Source: an uncultured Pelagibacteraceae bacterium (GTDB taxonomy: Bacteria > Pseudomonadota > Alphaproteobacteria > Pelagibacterales > Pelagibacteraceae). From it: a stretch of 64,000 bases of DNA. The translations under genes and the position numbers were made by a program. The notes beneath the pieces are model-generated. The model was given only the letters and a program-made list of their open reading frames with translations, had not been told where the DNA came from and searched no databases. Positions 32,908 to 42,514 of the stretch are shown here, one piece after another (within the stretch, counting starts at the first letter, position 1; the number at the start of each line of letters is the position of its first letter). The stretch spans positions 1 to 64,000 of the forward strand of contig CACBWE010000003.1 in the NCBI GenBank assembly GCA_902542855.1, given 5' to 3'.

Positions 32908-34194
32908 ATGAAAAAACAATACTTTATAAATGCAAACATTATAGATCCTCATAATTCCATAAACGAAAATGGTGGATTAATAATTGGAGAAGACGGAAAG
33001 ATAGAAGCAATAGGAAAAAAGGTAAATACAAACAATTTACCAACTAGAGAAAAACCTACTGACTTAAAAGGTAAATATATATTTCCTGGTATAGTGGATA
33101 TGAGAGTTTTTGTAGGCGAACCAGGTTATGAATATAAAGAGAATTTTAGGACTTTAAGTAATGCAGCATTATCTGGAGGAGTAACTTCCGTCGTAACCAT
33201 GCCTAATACAGATCCAATTATAGATAATGTATCAATTGTAGATTTTTTAAAAAGAAGAGGACGTGATAAGTCTAAAATAAATATCTTTCCTTGCGCTTCA
33301 TTAACTCAAAACACTGACGGCACCAATATGACTGAATTTGGGTTACTAGCTAAAAAAGGAATTATTGCTTTTACAGACGGATTAAAAACAATTCAAAATA
33401 CAAGACTTATGTCTAGAATTATGAATTCAGCTAAAGATTTGGGATGTCTTATAATGCAACATGCTGAAGATTACGACTTAGCTAAAAATGGCATGATTAA
33501 TTCTGGTATTATTGCAACAAAACTAGGCTTATCAAGCATACCAGATATTGCTGAAAGAATTATAATAGAAAGAGATCTTACTCTGTTAGAAAAAACTAAA
33601 TGTCGATATCATATATCTCAACTATCAGTAGGAAAATCTGTAGATATAATTAAAGAACGTAAACAAAACATTAAATTTACTTGCGGTGTATCAATAAACA
33701 ATCTTTCATTAAATGAAAATGATATTGGAGATTTTAGAACATTTTTAAAATTATCACCTCCACTGAGAAGAGAAGAAGATCGAGAAGCTTTAGTTCAAGG
33801 ATTAAAAGATAAAACTATTGATGTAATTGTTTCTGACCATAAACCTGAAGATGAAGAATCTAAAAGATTAACTTTTGCACAAGCTGCAACTGGTGCATCT
33901 GGTATTGAAACATTGTTATCCTTAAGTTTAGAATTATTTCATAATGGATCTGTAAAACTTGAAACTATAATTCAAGCTTTAACCTCTAATCCAGCAAAAA
34001 TATTAAATATAAATAAAGGAAACCTGTCTATTGGTAATGATGCGGATTTTTGTATAGTAGATATCAATAAACCATGGATTGTAAAAAAAGAAAATTTAAT
34101 CTCTAAATCTAAAAATACTTCAATTGAAGATAAGAAACTGCAAGGAAAAGTAACCAATACATTTGTAAAAGGTATAGAATTATTTAAAATATAA
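32908..34194 (+). CDS. pyrC: dihydroorotase homologue, probably non-catalytic (PyrX-like)
   Basis: A 428-aa amidohydrolase-fold protein directly behind pyrB. Metal-binding residues of active dihydroorotase are missing: the usual DxHxHxREPG is D64-MRVFVG-EPG here (Arg66 and Phe68 replace both histidines), and the usual TPHH-type motif is VSINNLSL. Some residues remain (MQHAED, IVSDHKPED). Catalytically dead homologues of this kind are known to scaffold PyrB dodecamers in several proteobacteria. By that analogy this is a structural partner of PyrB, and a true dihydroorotase should exist elsewhere in the genome. Confidence 0.88.
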   Translation: MKKQYFINANIIDPHNSINENGGLIIGEDGKIEAIGKKVNTNNLPTREKPTDLKGKYIFPGIVDMRVFVGEPGYEYKENFRTLSNAALSGGVTSVVTMPNTDPIIDNVSIVDFLKRRGRDKSKINIFPCASLTQNTDGTNMTEFGLLAKKGIIAFTDGLKTIQNTRLMSRIMNSAKDLGCLIMQHAEDYDLAKNGMINSGIIATKLGLSSIPDIAERIIIERDLTLLEKTKCRYHISQLSVGKSVDIIKERKQNIKFTCGVSINNLSLNENDIGDFRTFLKLSPPLRREEDREALVQGLKDKTIDVIVSDHKPEDEESKRLTFAQAATGASGIETLLSLSLELFHNGSVKLETIIQALTSNPAKILNINKGNLSIGNDADFCIVDINKPWIVKKENLISKSKNTSIEDKKLQGKVTNTFVKGIELFKI

Positions 34195-34196
34195 AA

Positions 34197-34775
34197 ATGG
34201 AACTATTTATAATAGGTATAATCTCATACCTAATGGGATCAATTCCTTTTGGATTAATTTTAACCAAAGTATTTTTAAAAAAAGATATTAGAGAAATCGG
34301 TTCTGGTAATATTGGCGCAACAAATGCTTTAAGAACTGGTAACAAGTTAATTGGTTATTCAACACTAATACTTGATGTGTTAAAGGCAGTAATAGCTGTT
34401 TTATTCGTTAAAATTAATTTTCCTGATGCAGTATATATATCAGCTTTATGCGCTTTTATAGGTCATGTGTTTCCAGTATGGTTAAAATTTAAAGGTGGCA
34501 AAGGTGTAGCGACATATGTTGGGATACTTTTTTCTCTAAATATTATTTTTGGTTTAGTATTTGGGGTTTGTTGGTTAATAATTTTTTTTATTTTTAAATA
34601 TTCATCCTTAGCTTCCTTGATAGGATCAATTTCTATACCTGCTTATATTTTAATTATGAAAGGATCAGAAAATGTATTTTTTTACATAATAATGTTTATT
34701 TTGATATTTTTTACACACAGAGAAAATATTAAACGCCTGAAAAATAAAGAAGAAACTAAGACAAAAATTTATTAA
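34197..34775 (+). CDS. plsY: glycerol-3-phosphate acyltransferase PlsY
   Basis: PlsY uses acyl-phosphate to acylate glycerol-3-phosphate, the first step of phospholipid synthesis. The 192-aa protein has about five membrane spans and the conserved loops GSIPFGLIL, IGSGNIGATNALRTG and LKFKGGKGVATYVG. It starts two bases after the preceding gene. Confidence 0.95.
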   Translation: MELFIIGIISYLMGSIPFGLILTKVFLKKDIREIGSGNIGATNALRTGNKLIGYSTLILDVLKAVIAVLFVKINFPDAVYISALCAFIGHVFPVWLKFKGGKGVATYVGILFSLNIIFGLVFGVCWLIIFFIFKYSSLASLIGSISIPAYILIMKGSENVFFYIIMFILIFFTHRENIKRLKNKEETKTKIY

Positions 34776-34785
34776 TTTGACTATC

Positions 34786-34806
34786 AAACTCTTTTGAGTA
34801 GTTTGT
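34786..34806 (+). terminator. weak hairpin between plsY and topA
   Basis: CAAACT (34786-34791) can pair with AGTTTG (34801-34806) around a nine-base loop and is followed by TTATTTT. It lies in the 37-base plsY-topA gap. It could be a leaky terminator; the stem is short and AT-rich. Confidence 0.3.
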
Positions 34807-34812
34807 TATTTT

Positions 34813-37398
34813 ATGAATCTAGTCATAGTTGAAAGCCCTGCTAAAGCTAAAACAATTAATAAATATTTAGGCGATAACTATACCGTTTTAGCAAGCTATG
34901 GTCATATTAGAGATCTTCCTTCAAAAAATGGGTCTGTTGATCCTGATCAAAATTTTAAAATGGAATGGGAAATTGATAGCTTTTCAAAAAAATATTTAAA
35001 AGAAATTACTGATGCTGCAAAAGACTCTTCAAAAATAATTCTTGCTACTGACCCAGATCGTGAGGGCGAAGCAATAGCATGGCATGTAAAAGAATATTTA
35101 GATGAAAAAAAACTTTTAAAGGATAAAGAAATTGAGCGTGTTGTATTTAATGAGATAACAAAAAAAGCTGTCACACATGGTATTGAAAATCCAAGACAGA
35201 TTGAGCCCTTATTAGTCGATGCATACATGGCTAGAAGAGCATTAGATTATTTGGTGGGATTTAATATATCACCAATACTTTGGACTAAACTACCTGGTTC
35301 AAAATCTGCCGGTAGAGTTCAATCTGTAGCGCTGAAATTGATCACTGAAAGAGAGCATGAAATTGAATTATTCAAGCCAGAAGAATTTTGGACTTTAAGT
35401 ATTAATTTTCAGGATAAAAACAAAAGCAATATTACAGCAAGTATTTCTCAACTTGACGGAGAAAAAATTGAAAAATTTTCATTTAAAAAAAAAGAAGAAA
35501 TTGAAAAGGCAATTGATAATATTAAGAACAAAAAATTTAACATAACCGATATATCCTCTAAAATTGTTAGTAGAAATCCCTCAGGGCCATTTACTACTTC
35601 AACACTTCAGCAAGTTGCTTCTAGTAGATTGGGCTTTGGTGCATCAAGAACAATGCAAATAGCACAAAAACTTTATCAAGGAATAGAAATTGAGGGAGAT
35701 ACAGTTGGGCTAATTACTTATATGAGAACGGATGGAACTAATTTATCAGCTGATGCTGTCACAGATTTTAGAAATTTTATTAAAAAAGAATATGGTAACG
35801 AATACTTGCCACAAAATCCAAATAATTACTCAGGAAAAAAAGCAAAAAACGCTCAGGAAGCTCATGAAGCAATAAGACCAACTGATATTAATAGAAACCC
35901 AGATTCTGTTAAAAAGTATTTAAGTTCTGACCAGCAAAAATTATATTCTTTAATTTGGTCTAGAGCTTTATCGTCTCAAATGGAAACAGCAAAATTTGAT
36001 AGAAATACAATAACGATTGAATCTGAAGACGGTAAAACTATATGTAAATCAAGCGGATCGGTTTTGAAATTTGATGGATTTTTAAAAGTTTATTCAAATC
36101 AAGGCAAAGATGATGATGAACAAATTTTACCTGAGATGTCAAAAGGACCAATTAATATAGAAGCTCTTATTGATGAACAACATTTTACCCAACCTCCCCC
36201 ACGTTACTCTGAAGCGAGTTTGGTTAAAAAATTAGAAGAGTTAGGAATTGGTAGACCCTCAACTTATGCAAGTATAATTTCAACAATAGCAAATAGAGGT
36301 TATGCAGAAATAGTTAATAAAAGATTTTTCCCAACTGACAGAGGTAAATTAATTTCTGCGTTTTTAGAAAAACTGTTTTCAAAGTATGTGGATTATAACT
36401 TTACAGCTGGATTAGAGGATCAACTAGATGAAATAACTTCTGGAAAAGAAAGTTGGTTAAAAGTTCTAGAAATGTTTTGGAAAGATTTTAATAGTAATGT
36501 TTCAGAGGTAAAAGAAAAAAGAACTAGAGAGGTTTTAGATCTCTTAAATGAAAGTTTGGGAGCACTGATATTTGACACTGATAAAGAGGGAAAGATAGTT
36601 AGAAAATGTCAGTTATGTGACACAGGTTCCCTTAGTTTAAAAAACAGTTTTAGAGGAGGTGCGTTTATTGGATGTTCAAACTATCCAGAATGTAAATTTA
36701 CAAGACCACTATCAAAAGCTAAAGCGGCTGCTCAATCACAACTTGCTGAACCAAAATTTCTTGGAAAACATGAAAATGGAAATGATATTTTTCTAAAAAA
36801 TGGAAGATTTGGTCCTTATCTTCAATATGAGAAAGTTCTTGAAGAAAATGTTGAGGAAGAAAAACCACAAAAGAGAAAAAAAACAAAAAAAAAGAAGACT
36901 GAGGTAAATGAACTATTAAAAAATGTATCAATTCCAAAAGGTATAGAGTTAGAAAGTATAGATTTAGAAAAAGCTAAATTTCTATGTTCTTTACCTAAAT
37001 CACTAGGTGTTAATCCAGAGAATCAAAAAGAAATCACCTTAAATTCAGGTAGATTTGGACCATATTTAAAATGTGAAAATAAATCAGCTAGAATAGAGAA
37101 TGTAGAAGAAATTTTTTCTATAGGGTTAAATAGAGCTATTACATTAATTGCTGAAGCAAAACCTGGAAGAATGTCATCTTCAATTATAAAAGACTTGGGA
37201 GAACACCCTGAAGACAAAAAGCCGGTTCGAATCATGAAAGGTCAATATGGACCTTATATTAAATATAAATCTCTTAACGCAACAATACCTGAGGAAAAAG
37301 ACCCAGTAGAACTGACAATGGAAGAAGCTCTTATATTAATTGAGAAAAGAAGAGAATACGATAAAAATAAAAAATCTAAAATTAATAAAAAAAAATGA
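34813..37398 (+). CDS. topA: DNA topoisomerase I
   Basis: TopA relaxes negative supercoils. The 861-aa type IA enzyme begins with the TOPRIM motif VIVESPAKAKTINKYLG and has DPDREGEAIAWH. The active-site tyrosine is in GLITYMRTDGT. A four-cysteine zinc ribbon (CQLC then CSNYPEC) lies near residue 600. The C-terminus has three GRFGPYL/GQYGPYI repeats that bind DNA, with a poly-lysine stretch between the first two. The stop codon overlaps the next small gene (ATGA). Confidence 0.98.
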   Translation: MNLVIVESPAKAKTINKYLGDNYTVLASYGHIRDLPSKNGSVDPDQNFKMEWEIDSFSKKYLKEITDAAKDSSKIILATDPDREGEAIAWHVKEYLDEKKLLKDKEIERVVFNEITKKAVTHGIENPRQIEPLLVDAYMARRALDYLVGFNISPILWTKLPGSKSAGRVQSVALKLITEREHEIELFKPEEFWTLSINFQDKNKSNITASISQLDGEKIEKFSFKKKEEIEKAIDNIKNKKFNITDISSKIVSRNPSGPFTTSTLQQVASSRLGFGASRTMQIAQKLYQGIEIEGDTVGLITYMRTDGTNLSADAVTDFRNFIKKEYGNEYLPQNPNNYSGKKAKNAQEAHEAIRPTDINRNPDSVKKYLSSDQQKLYSLIWSRALSSQMETAKFDRNTITIESEDGKTICKSSGSVLKFDGFLKVYSNQGKDDDEQILPEMSKGPINIEALIDEQHFTQPPPRYSEASLVKKLEELGIGRPSTYASIISTIANRGYAEIVNKRFFPTDRGKLISAFLEKLFSKYVDYNFTAGLEDQLDEITSGKESWLKVLEMFWKDFNSNVSEVKEKRTREVLDLLNESLGALIFDTDKEGKIVRKCQLCDTGSLSLKNSFRGGAFIGCSNYPECKFTRPLSKAKAAAQSQLAEPKFLGKHENGNDIFLKNGRFGPYLQYEKVLEENVEEEKPQKRKKTKKKKTEVNELLKNVSIPKGIELESIDLEKAKFLCSLPKSLGVNPENQKEITLNSGRFGPYLKCENKSARIENVEEIFSIGLNRAITLIAEAKPGRMSSSIIKDLGEHPEDKKPVRIMKGQYGPYIKYKSLNATIPEEKDPVELTMEEALILIEKRREYDKNKKSKINKKK

Positions 37399-37646
37399 AA
37401 AAAATACTACTAACTTTTATATTCTATTTATTATCTTCGAATGTTTCTGTTGCTAATGAAAGTGATTGTTCAGGAATTAAAAAGCTCTCAAAAGAATATC
37501 TGGTGTGCAAGGCTAAAAATATTAAAGATGGTGCCAATAATGTAAATAATAAAATAAAAGAAGGTTCTGCTAATAAAACTAGCCAAATAAAAGAAGGAAC
37601 AAAAAATATTTTTAATAATATTAAAAATAAAATAAAAAAGAATTAA
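37395..37646 (+). CDS. small secreted protein with amphipathic repeats
   Basis: An 83-aa protein with a signal peptide (MKKILLTFIFYLLSSNVSVA) and two cysteines (CSGIKKL and LVCKAKN) early in the mature part. The rest is a Lys/Asn-rich series of short imperfect repeats (NIKDGANN, KIKEGSAN, QIKEGTKN) that would form an amphipathic helix. It is coupled to topA by an ATGA overlap. I do not recognise the family. Confidence 0.7.
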   Translation: MKKILLTFIFYLLSSNVSVANESDCSGIKKLSKEYLVCKAKNIKDGANNVNNKIKEGSANKTSQIKEGTKNIFNNIKNKIKKN

Positions 37647-37653
37647 ATTTATT

Positions 37654-38115
37654 ATGAATTTTGAAAGAAAAATTGAAGAGCTCAAGATAAAACTGCCAGA
37701 AGCTAAGCCTCCAGTAGGTTCTTATGTTGCAACAAAAATTACAGAGAACCTTTTATTTATATCTGGTCAAATCTCTATAGCTGAAAATGGTGATCTAATA
37801 AAAGGCAAAATTGGGAAAGATTTATCAACGGAGCAAGGATACAATGCTGCCAAAAGATGTGGATTAAGTATTGTCGCCCAGGCAAAAGTAGCGTGTAATG
37901 GTGACCTTTCTAAAATTAAATCTTGTCTAAAATTAACAGGTTTTGTTAATTCTACAGATAACTTTACCGACCAACCAAAAGTAATTAATGGTGCATCAGA
38001 TTTAATCGCATCCATTTTTGGTGATGCTGGAATGCATACAAGGGCTGCAGTAAGCACTAATAGCTTACCACTTGGTGTGTCAGTTGAAATAGATGCAATT
38101 TTTGAATTAAACTAA
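37654..38115 (+). CDS. RidA/YjgF/UK114 family protein
   Basis: A 153-aa protein of the RidA superfamily, whose archetype hydrolyses reactive 2-aminoacrylate and other enamines or imines. It shows the subgroup patterns ENLLFISGQISIAENG, CGLSIVAQAKVACNGDLS and TRAAVSTNSLPLGVSVEIDAIFEL. The catalytic arginine of RidA is likely the one in TRAAV. The exact subgroup function is not fixed. One base separates it from the convergent ugd gene. Confidence 0.92.
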   Translation: MNFERKIEELKIKLPEAKPPVGSYVATKITENLLFISGQISIAENGDLIKGKIGKDLSTEQGYNAAKRCGLSIVAQAKVACNGDLSKIKSCLKLTGFVNSTDNFTDQPKVINGASDLIASIFGDAGMHTRAAVSTNSLPLGVSVEIDAIFELN

Positions 38116-38116
38116 A

Positions 38117-39415
38117 TTATCTTCCAATACCAAAATATTTGAACCCAAGTTTTTTAATTTTACTTGGTGAATAAATATTTCTCATATCATAAATAATAAG
38201 TTTTTTATTTTTCGTAAATTTTTTAAAATTAATTGACTTAAAATCATTCCATTCTGTATGTATAATTACAATATCTGATCCTTTGATTGACTCTTGTATT
38301 GAATTAGAAAATTCAACATTTTTTAATTTTTTAAATTCTTTTTTTGATCCAGTGGGGTCATAATATTTAATTTTGGCACCTTTTTTGGATAGAAATGGAA
38401 TTAATTTTAGACTAGATGAATCTCTCATATCATCAGTATTTGCTTTAAAAGTTACACCTAAAAAAGATACAATTTTATTTTTAATCTTTTTTTTTAAAAT
38501 TAAATTTATTCTTTTAGATAATAAATCAGATCTTTTATCATTAGATTTAATAACACTTTTTATAATTGATAGATTGGTTTTAAATTTTTGAGCAGTAGAA
38601 ACTATAGCTTTAGTGTCTTTCGGAAAACATGATCCACCATATGAAGGTCCGGCCCTTAAAAATCTGCTTCCAATTCTTTTATCAAGTCCAATACCAATCG
38701 ATATATCTTCGACATCAATGCCTGTTTTTTCACATAAATTTGCTATTTCATTTATAAAGGAAATTTTTGTTGCTAAAAAAGCATTTGAGGCATATTTAAT
38801 TAATTCAGCAGCTCTTCTTTGTGTAGAAATAAATTTTGCACCTTTGGAAATTAGTGGTGAATATAAATTTTTTAGTATGATTTGAGATCTTCTATCGTTT
38901 GAACCTACTACAATTCTGTCAGGATAAATAAAATCTCTAATAGCCTCACCTTCTCTCAAAAATTCAGGATTAGAGACTACTGAAAAATATTTATTATTTA
39001 CTTTTTTTGATATGATTTTTTCAAGTTCATCACCAGTTGTAACAGGTACTGTAGATTTATTTATTATAATTTTAAATTTATTTATAGATTTTGATATTTC
39101 ATTCCCAACAGCGTATACTTGACTTAAATCTGCACTATTGCTATTTTTTTTTGTTGGAGTACCCACACAAATAAAAATAATATCTGATTTTCTTACAGAG
39201 TCTTTTAAATTAGATGAGAAATTTAATCTTTTATTCTTAAAGTTTTTTAAAACCATTTCTTCTAGACCTGGTTCATAAATTGGAATAATACCTTTTTTTA
39301 AATTATTTATTTTATTTATATCTTTATCAACACATATTACATCATTACCTAAATCTGAAAAACAGACACCAGTTACCAAACCAACATAACCAGTGCCGAT
39401 CATACATAGTTTCAT
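38117..39415 (-). CDS. ugd: UDP-glucose 6-dehydrogenase
   Basis: Ugd oxidises UDP-glucose twice to UDP-glucuronate for surface polysaccharides. The 432-aa protein from the ATG at 39415 starts with the Rossmann motif MKLCMIGTGYVGLVTG. It has FICVGTPT, SNPEFLREGEAI, and the catalytic cysteine in GPSYGGSCFPKDT. The frame is open upstream to 39466 but would overlap galU heavily, while the chosen ATG overlaps the galU stop by four bases (ATGA). Confidence 0.96.
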   Translation of the reverse strand: MKLCMIGTGYVGLVTGVCFSDLGNDVICVDKDINKINNLKKGIIPIYEPGLEEMVLKNFKNKRLNFSSNLKDSVRKSDIIFICVGTPTKKNSNSADLSQVYAVGNEISKSINKFKIIINKSTVPVTTGDELEKIISKKVNNKYFSVVSNPEFLREGEAIRDFIYPDRIVVGSNDRRSQIILKNLYSPLISKGAKFISTQRRAAELIKYASNAFLATKISFINEIANLCEKTGIDVEDISIGIGLDKRIGSRFLRAGPSYGGSCFPKDTKAIVSTAQKFKTNLSIIKSVIKSNDKRSDLLSKRINLILKKKIKNKIVSFLGVTFKANTDDMRDSSSLKLIPFLSKKGAKIKYYDPTGSKKEFKKLKNVEFSNSIQESIKGSDIVIIHTEWNDFKSINFKKFTKNKKLIIYDMRNIYSPSKIKKLGFKYFGIGR

Positions 39416-40227
39416 ATCTTTCCTATTTCTTTTGAAGAGTTGATATAGCCACTCATTGTTCCACAATCTAGATACTTTCCATCAAAAATATGAGCTAAAA
39501 ATTTTTCTTTATCATTAATTAATAATTGTATTGCGTCAGTTATATGTATCTCATTACCTTTTGCAGGTTTAAGGGATTTAATTTTTTTAAAAATTGTACG
39601 TGGTAATATGTATCTTCCAATAACAGCATTATTTGATGGAGCATTTTTTACAGATGGTTTTTCAACAACACCATCAATAATATAATTTCTTTTATCTAAT
39701 TTTTTATTAATTTTATATATTCCCCATCTTGCAACGTTATTTCTTTTAACTTTCATAGATGCCATAACTGATGCTTGGTATTTCTTATGAACCTTAATCA
39801 TTGACTTTGAGCAGTTTCTTTTAATTATTAGATCGTCTGGTAACAACATTAAAAAATATTTATTTTTAATGTATTTTTGTGTTTTAAGAACAGCATCACC
39901 TGTTCCCTTTGGAATGTTTTGATATACAAATTTAATTTTATTTTTATATTTAAGTATTTTCTTGTATTCATTAATAATTCTGGGATCTTTCTTTTTTCTA
40001 ATAATATTTTTATAAAATTGATCACTATAAAAATACTTTTTTATCATTAATTTTTTAGTGGAAATAATAAATATAATCTCTTTAATACCTGCTTCAATAC
40101 ATTCTTCGAGAATATATTCAATTCCAGGTCTTCCATTAATTGGTAGAAGTTCTTTAGCAAAAACACTTGTTAAAGGTAACAACCTAGTTCCAAGTCCAGC
40201 TAAAGGAATAATTGCTTGTTTAATCAT
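39412..40227 (-). CDS. galU: UTP-glucose-1-phosphate uridylyltransferase
   Basis: GalU makes UDP-glucose from UTP and glucose-1-phosphate and so supplies the next enzyme, Ugd. The 271-aa protein has the nucleotide-binding motif PLAGLGTRLLPLTSVFAKELLPI near the N-terminus, QNIPKGTGDAVL, and LLPDDLI. A 34-base gap separates it from the divergent panC. Confidence 0.96.
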   Translation of the reverse strand: MIKQAIIPLAGLGTRLLPLTSVFAKELLPINGRPGIEYILEECIEAGIKEIIFIISTKKLMIKKYFYSDQFYKNIIRKKKDPRIINEYKKILKYKNKIKFVYQNIPKGTGDAVLKTQKYIKNKYFLMLLPDDLIIKRNCSKSMIKVHKKYQASVMASMKVKRNNVARWGIYKINKKLDKRNYIIDGVVEKPSVKNAPSNNAVIGRYILPRTIFKKIKSLKPAKGNEIHITDAIQLLINDKEKFLAHIFDGKYLDCGTMSGYINSSKEIGKI

Positions 40228-40261
40228 TTAAATGTTTTACTTATTTAATATTTTTATACAA

Positions 40262-41077
40262 ATGAAAATTTTATTAAACAATAAATCATTATTTGAATCA
40301 TTAAGGCCATTTAATGACCTTGGCTTTGTTCCAACTATGGGTGGAATACATAAAGGTCATTTATCACTGATAAATAAATCAAAAAAACTTTGTAAAAAAA
40401 CAATAGTAAGTATTTTTGTTAATCCAAAACAATTTAATAACAAAAAAGATTTAAGATCCTATCCAAGGAACATTAAGAAGGATTTAAAAATTCTTAAAGA
40501 AAGCAAAAAAGTTGATTTTGTTTATCTTCCTAAATTTAAAGACGTATACAAAGATAAAAAAAAATCAAAAATTACATTGCTTAAAAAAGATAAGATTTTA
40601 TGTGCAAAATTTAGATCAGGTCATTTTGAAGGTGTTTTAGATGTAATGAATAAATTAACTAAAATTATAAACCCTCAAAAGATATTTATGGGAGAAAAAG
40701 ATTTTCAACAACTATATTTGGTAAAAAAACAATTAGAACGAATATATAAAACCAATGTCATTCCTTGTAAAACTATTCGTGACAAGAATAATGTAGCACT
40801 TTCATCAAGAAACTTTCTTTTAAATAAATCTAGTTTAGAGATAGCAGCAAAAATTTATAAAAAAATAGTACGTATTAAAAAAAATATTAAAAATAAGAAA
40901 AATATTTCAAACTTTTTAAAACTTCAAAAAAAAGAATTAAAAAATAATTATAAAATTAAAATTGATTATTTAGAATTAAGAAATATACATAATTTAAAAA
41001 TTTCAAATACAAATAAAAATTCAAGATTATTTATTGCTTATTATTTAAATAACATCAGATTAATTGATAACCTGTAA
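40262..41077 (+). CDS. panC: pantothenate synthetase
   Basis: PanC condenses pantoate and beta-alanine with ATP. The 271-aa protein carries PTMGGIHKGHLSLI (HIGH-type ATP site, here HKGH), FVNPKQF, GEKDFQQLYLVKK and SSRNFLL. The ATG at 40262 gives the normal start (MKILLNNKSLFESL); the frame is open from 40232. It is strongly lysine-biased. It converges on mgtE with a two-base gap. Confidence 0.95.
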   Translation: MKILLNNKSLFESLRPFNDLGFVPTMGGIHKGHLSLINKSKKLCKKTIVSIFVNPKQFNNKKDLRSYPRNIKKDLKILKESKKVDFVYLPKFKDVYKDKKKSKITLLKKDKILCAKFRSGHFEGVLDVMNKLTKIINPQKIFMGEKDFQQLYLVKKQLERIYKTNVIPCKTIRDKNNVALSSRNFLLNKSSLEIAAKIYKKIVRIKKNIKNKKNISNFLKLQKKELKNNYKIKIDYLELRNIHNLKISNTNKNSRLFIAYYLNNIRLIDNL

Positions 41078-41079
41078 CT

Positions 41080-42453
41080 TTACAAAAAATATGCTCCCAC
41101 ACCTAAAAAAGAGACAAAACCAATTACATCTGTAATTGTTGTCACAAAAACACTTGAGGCAATCGCTGGATCTATATTCATTTTTTTTAAAGTAAAAGGA
41201 ACTAGTATGCCAAATAATCCGGCTATGATCATTGTTAGTACCATTGATATTGCTATGATCAATGAAAGAATACTATCTTGAAACCATATCTGAACAATTA
41301 AAGCACTTATTGCTGCAAATATAATTCCATTTAGAATACCAATAGAAAATTCTTTAATTACATTTGATGAAAAATTGTTTTGTGTCAAATCATTTGTCGC
41401 TATAGTCCTTACCGTAACTGCAAGTGTTTGCATTCCAGCATTTCCACCCATTGAGGCTACAATAGGCATTAAAAAAGCTAACACGACCATTTGTTCAATT
41501 GTTGCTCCAAATAAACTGATGCACCAAGTGGCTAGAAAGGCAGTAAATAAATTCAGCAAAAGCCAGTTAAATCTTCTCTTAGTTTTTTTTACGACTCCAT
41601 CTGTAATTTCCTCATCTCCTACCCCTGCTAATCTTAAAGCATCCTCTTCAGCTTCCTCTTTCAAGACTGTTAAAACATCATCGTTCATGATCATGCCAAC
41701 TAATTTGTTATTTTTATCAACAACTGCAGCAGAATTTAAATTGTAATTTTCAAATAAGTTCGCTACTTCCTCCTTGTCCATTTCAACAGGAATTAATAAT
41801 TGAGATTCTGACATAATTGTTGCCATTTTAGTTTCACGTGGTGTTGTTAAAACTTTAGATGAAGGAACAGTTCCTATGGGTTTAAAATCCTCATTAACAA
41901 TAAAAATTTCTAAAAATTCTTCTGGTAAATCTTTGTTTTCTCTTAAATAATCAATTGTTTGACCAACAGACCAATTACTTGGTATAGCTGTAAATTCACG
42001 CTGCATAAGTCTTGCTGCTGTGTCTTCTGGATAGCTTAAGCTTTCCAATAAAGCAAATCTATCCTTTGGCGGTAGGGAACTAAGAATTGCATTTTTGTCC
42101 TCTTCAGGAACATTTTCTAATATAGATATTGCATCGTCTGACTCTAGACCCTTTAGAATACTAACTATAGAGTCTGAGGATAAATAAGTAATAATTTCGG
42201 ATTGAATAGACTCATTTAATTCAACAAAAACCTCCGGATCAACATTAAAATTATTCAATTTAATTAAACTTTCTCTGTCCCCTTCACTAAGGTGCTCAAT
42301 AATATCTGCAGCATCAGCAGGGTGCATTTCATTAAATGAATTTGTAATAAATTGAGCGTCATTGTTAGCTATTTTGCTAGTAACAACTCTTATATATTCT
42401 TTATTAAATTCAAAATTTACTTTTTTATCTTTAGTTTTTTTAGTTAAAGACAT
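41080..42453 (-). CDS. mgtE: magnesium transporter MgtE
   Basis: A 457-aa Mg2+ channel of the MgtE type. It has an N-terminal helical superhelix (MHPADAADIIEHLSEGD and EDTAARLMQRE), a CBS pair (about residues 140-260), a plug helix, and five C-terminal spans containing the pore signature SMGGNAGMQTLAV and a last span ending in DVIGFVSFLGVGAYFL. The cytosolic domains gate the pore according to internal Mg2+ in characterised members. Confidence 0.96.
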   Translation of the reverse strand: MSLTKKTKDKKVNFEFNKEYIRVVTSKIANNDAQFITNSFNEMHPADAADIIEHLSEGDRESLIKLNNFNVDPEVFVELNESIQSEIITYLSSDSIVSILKGLESDDAISILENVPEEDKNAILSSLPPKDRFALLESLSYPEDTAARLMQREFTAIPSNWSVGQTIDYLRENKDLPEEFLEIFIVNEDFKPIGTVPSSKVLTTPRETKMATIMSESQLLIPVEMDKEEVANLFENYNLNSAAVVDKNNKLVGMIMNDDVLTVLKEEAEEDALRLAGVGDEEITDGVVKKTKRRFNWLLLNLFTAFLATWCISLFGATIEQMVVLAFLMPIVASMGGNAGMQTLAVTVRTIATNDLTQNNFSSNVIKEFSIGILNGIIFAAISALIVQIWFQDSILSLIIAISMVLTMIIAGLFGILVPFTLKKMNIDPAIASSVFVTTITDVIGFVSFLGVGAYFL

Positions 42454-42514
42454 AAATCTTCCTATAATTTAGATTTGCACTATTAATACATAATAAAGAT
42501 AATACAAATTATAA

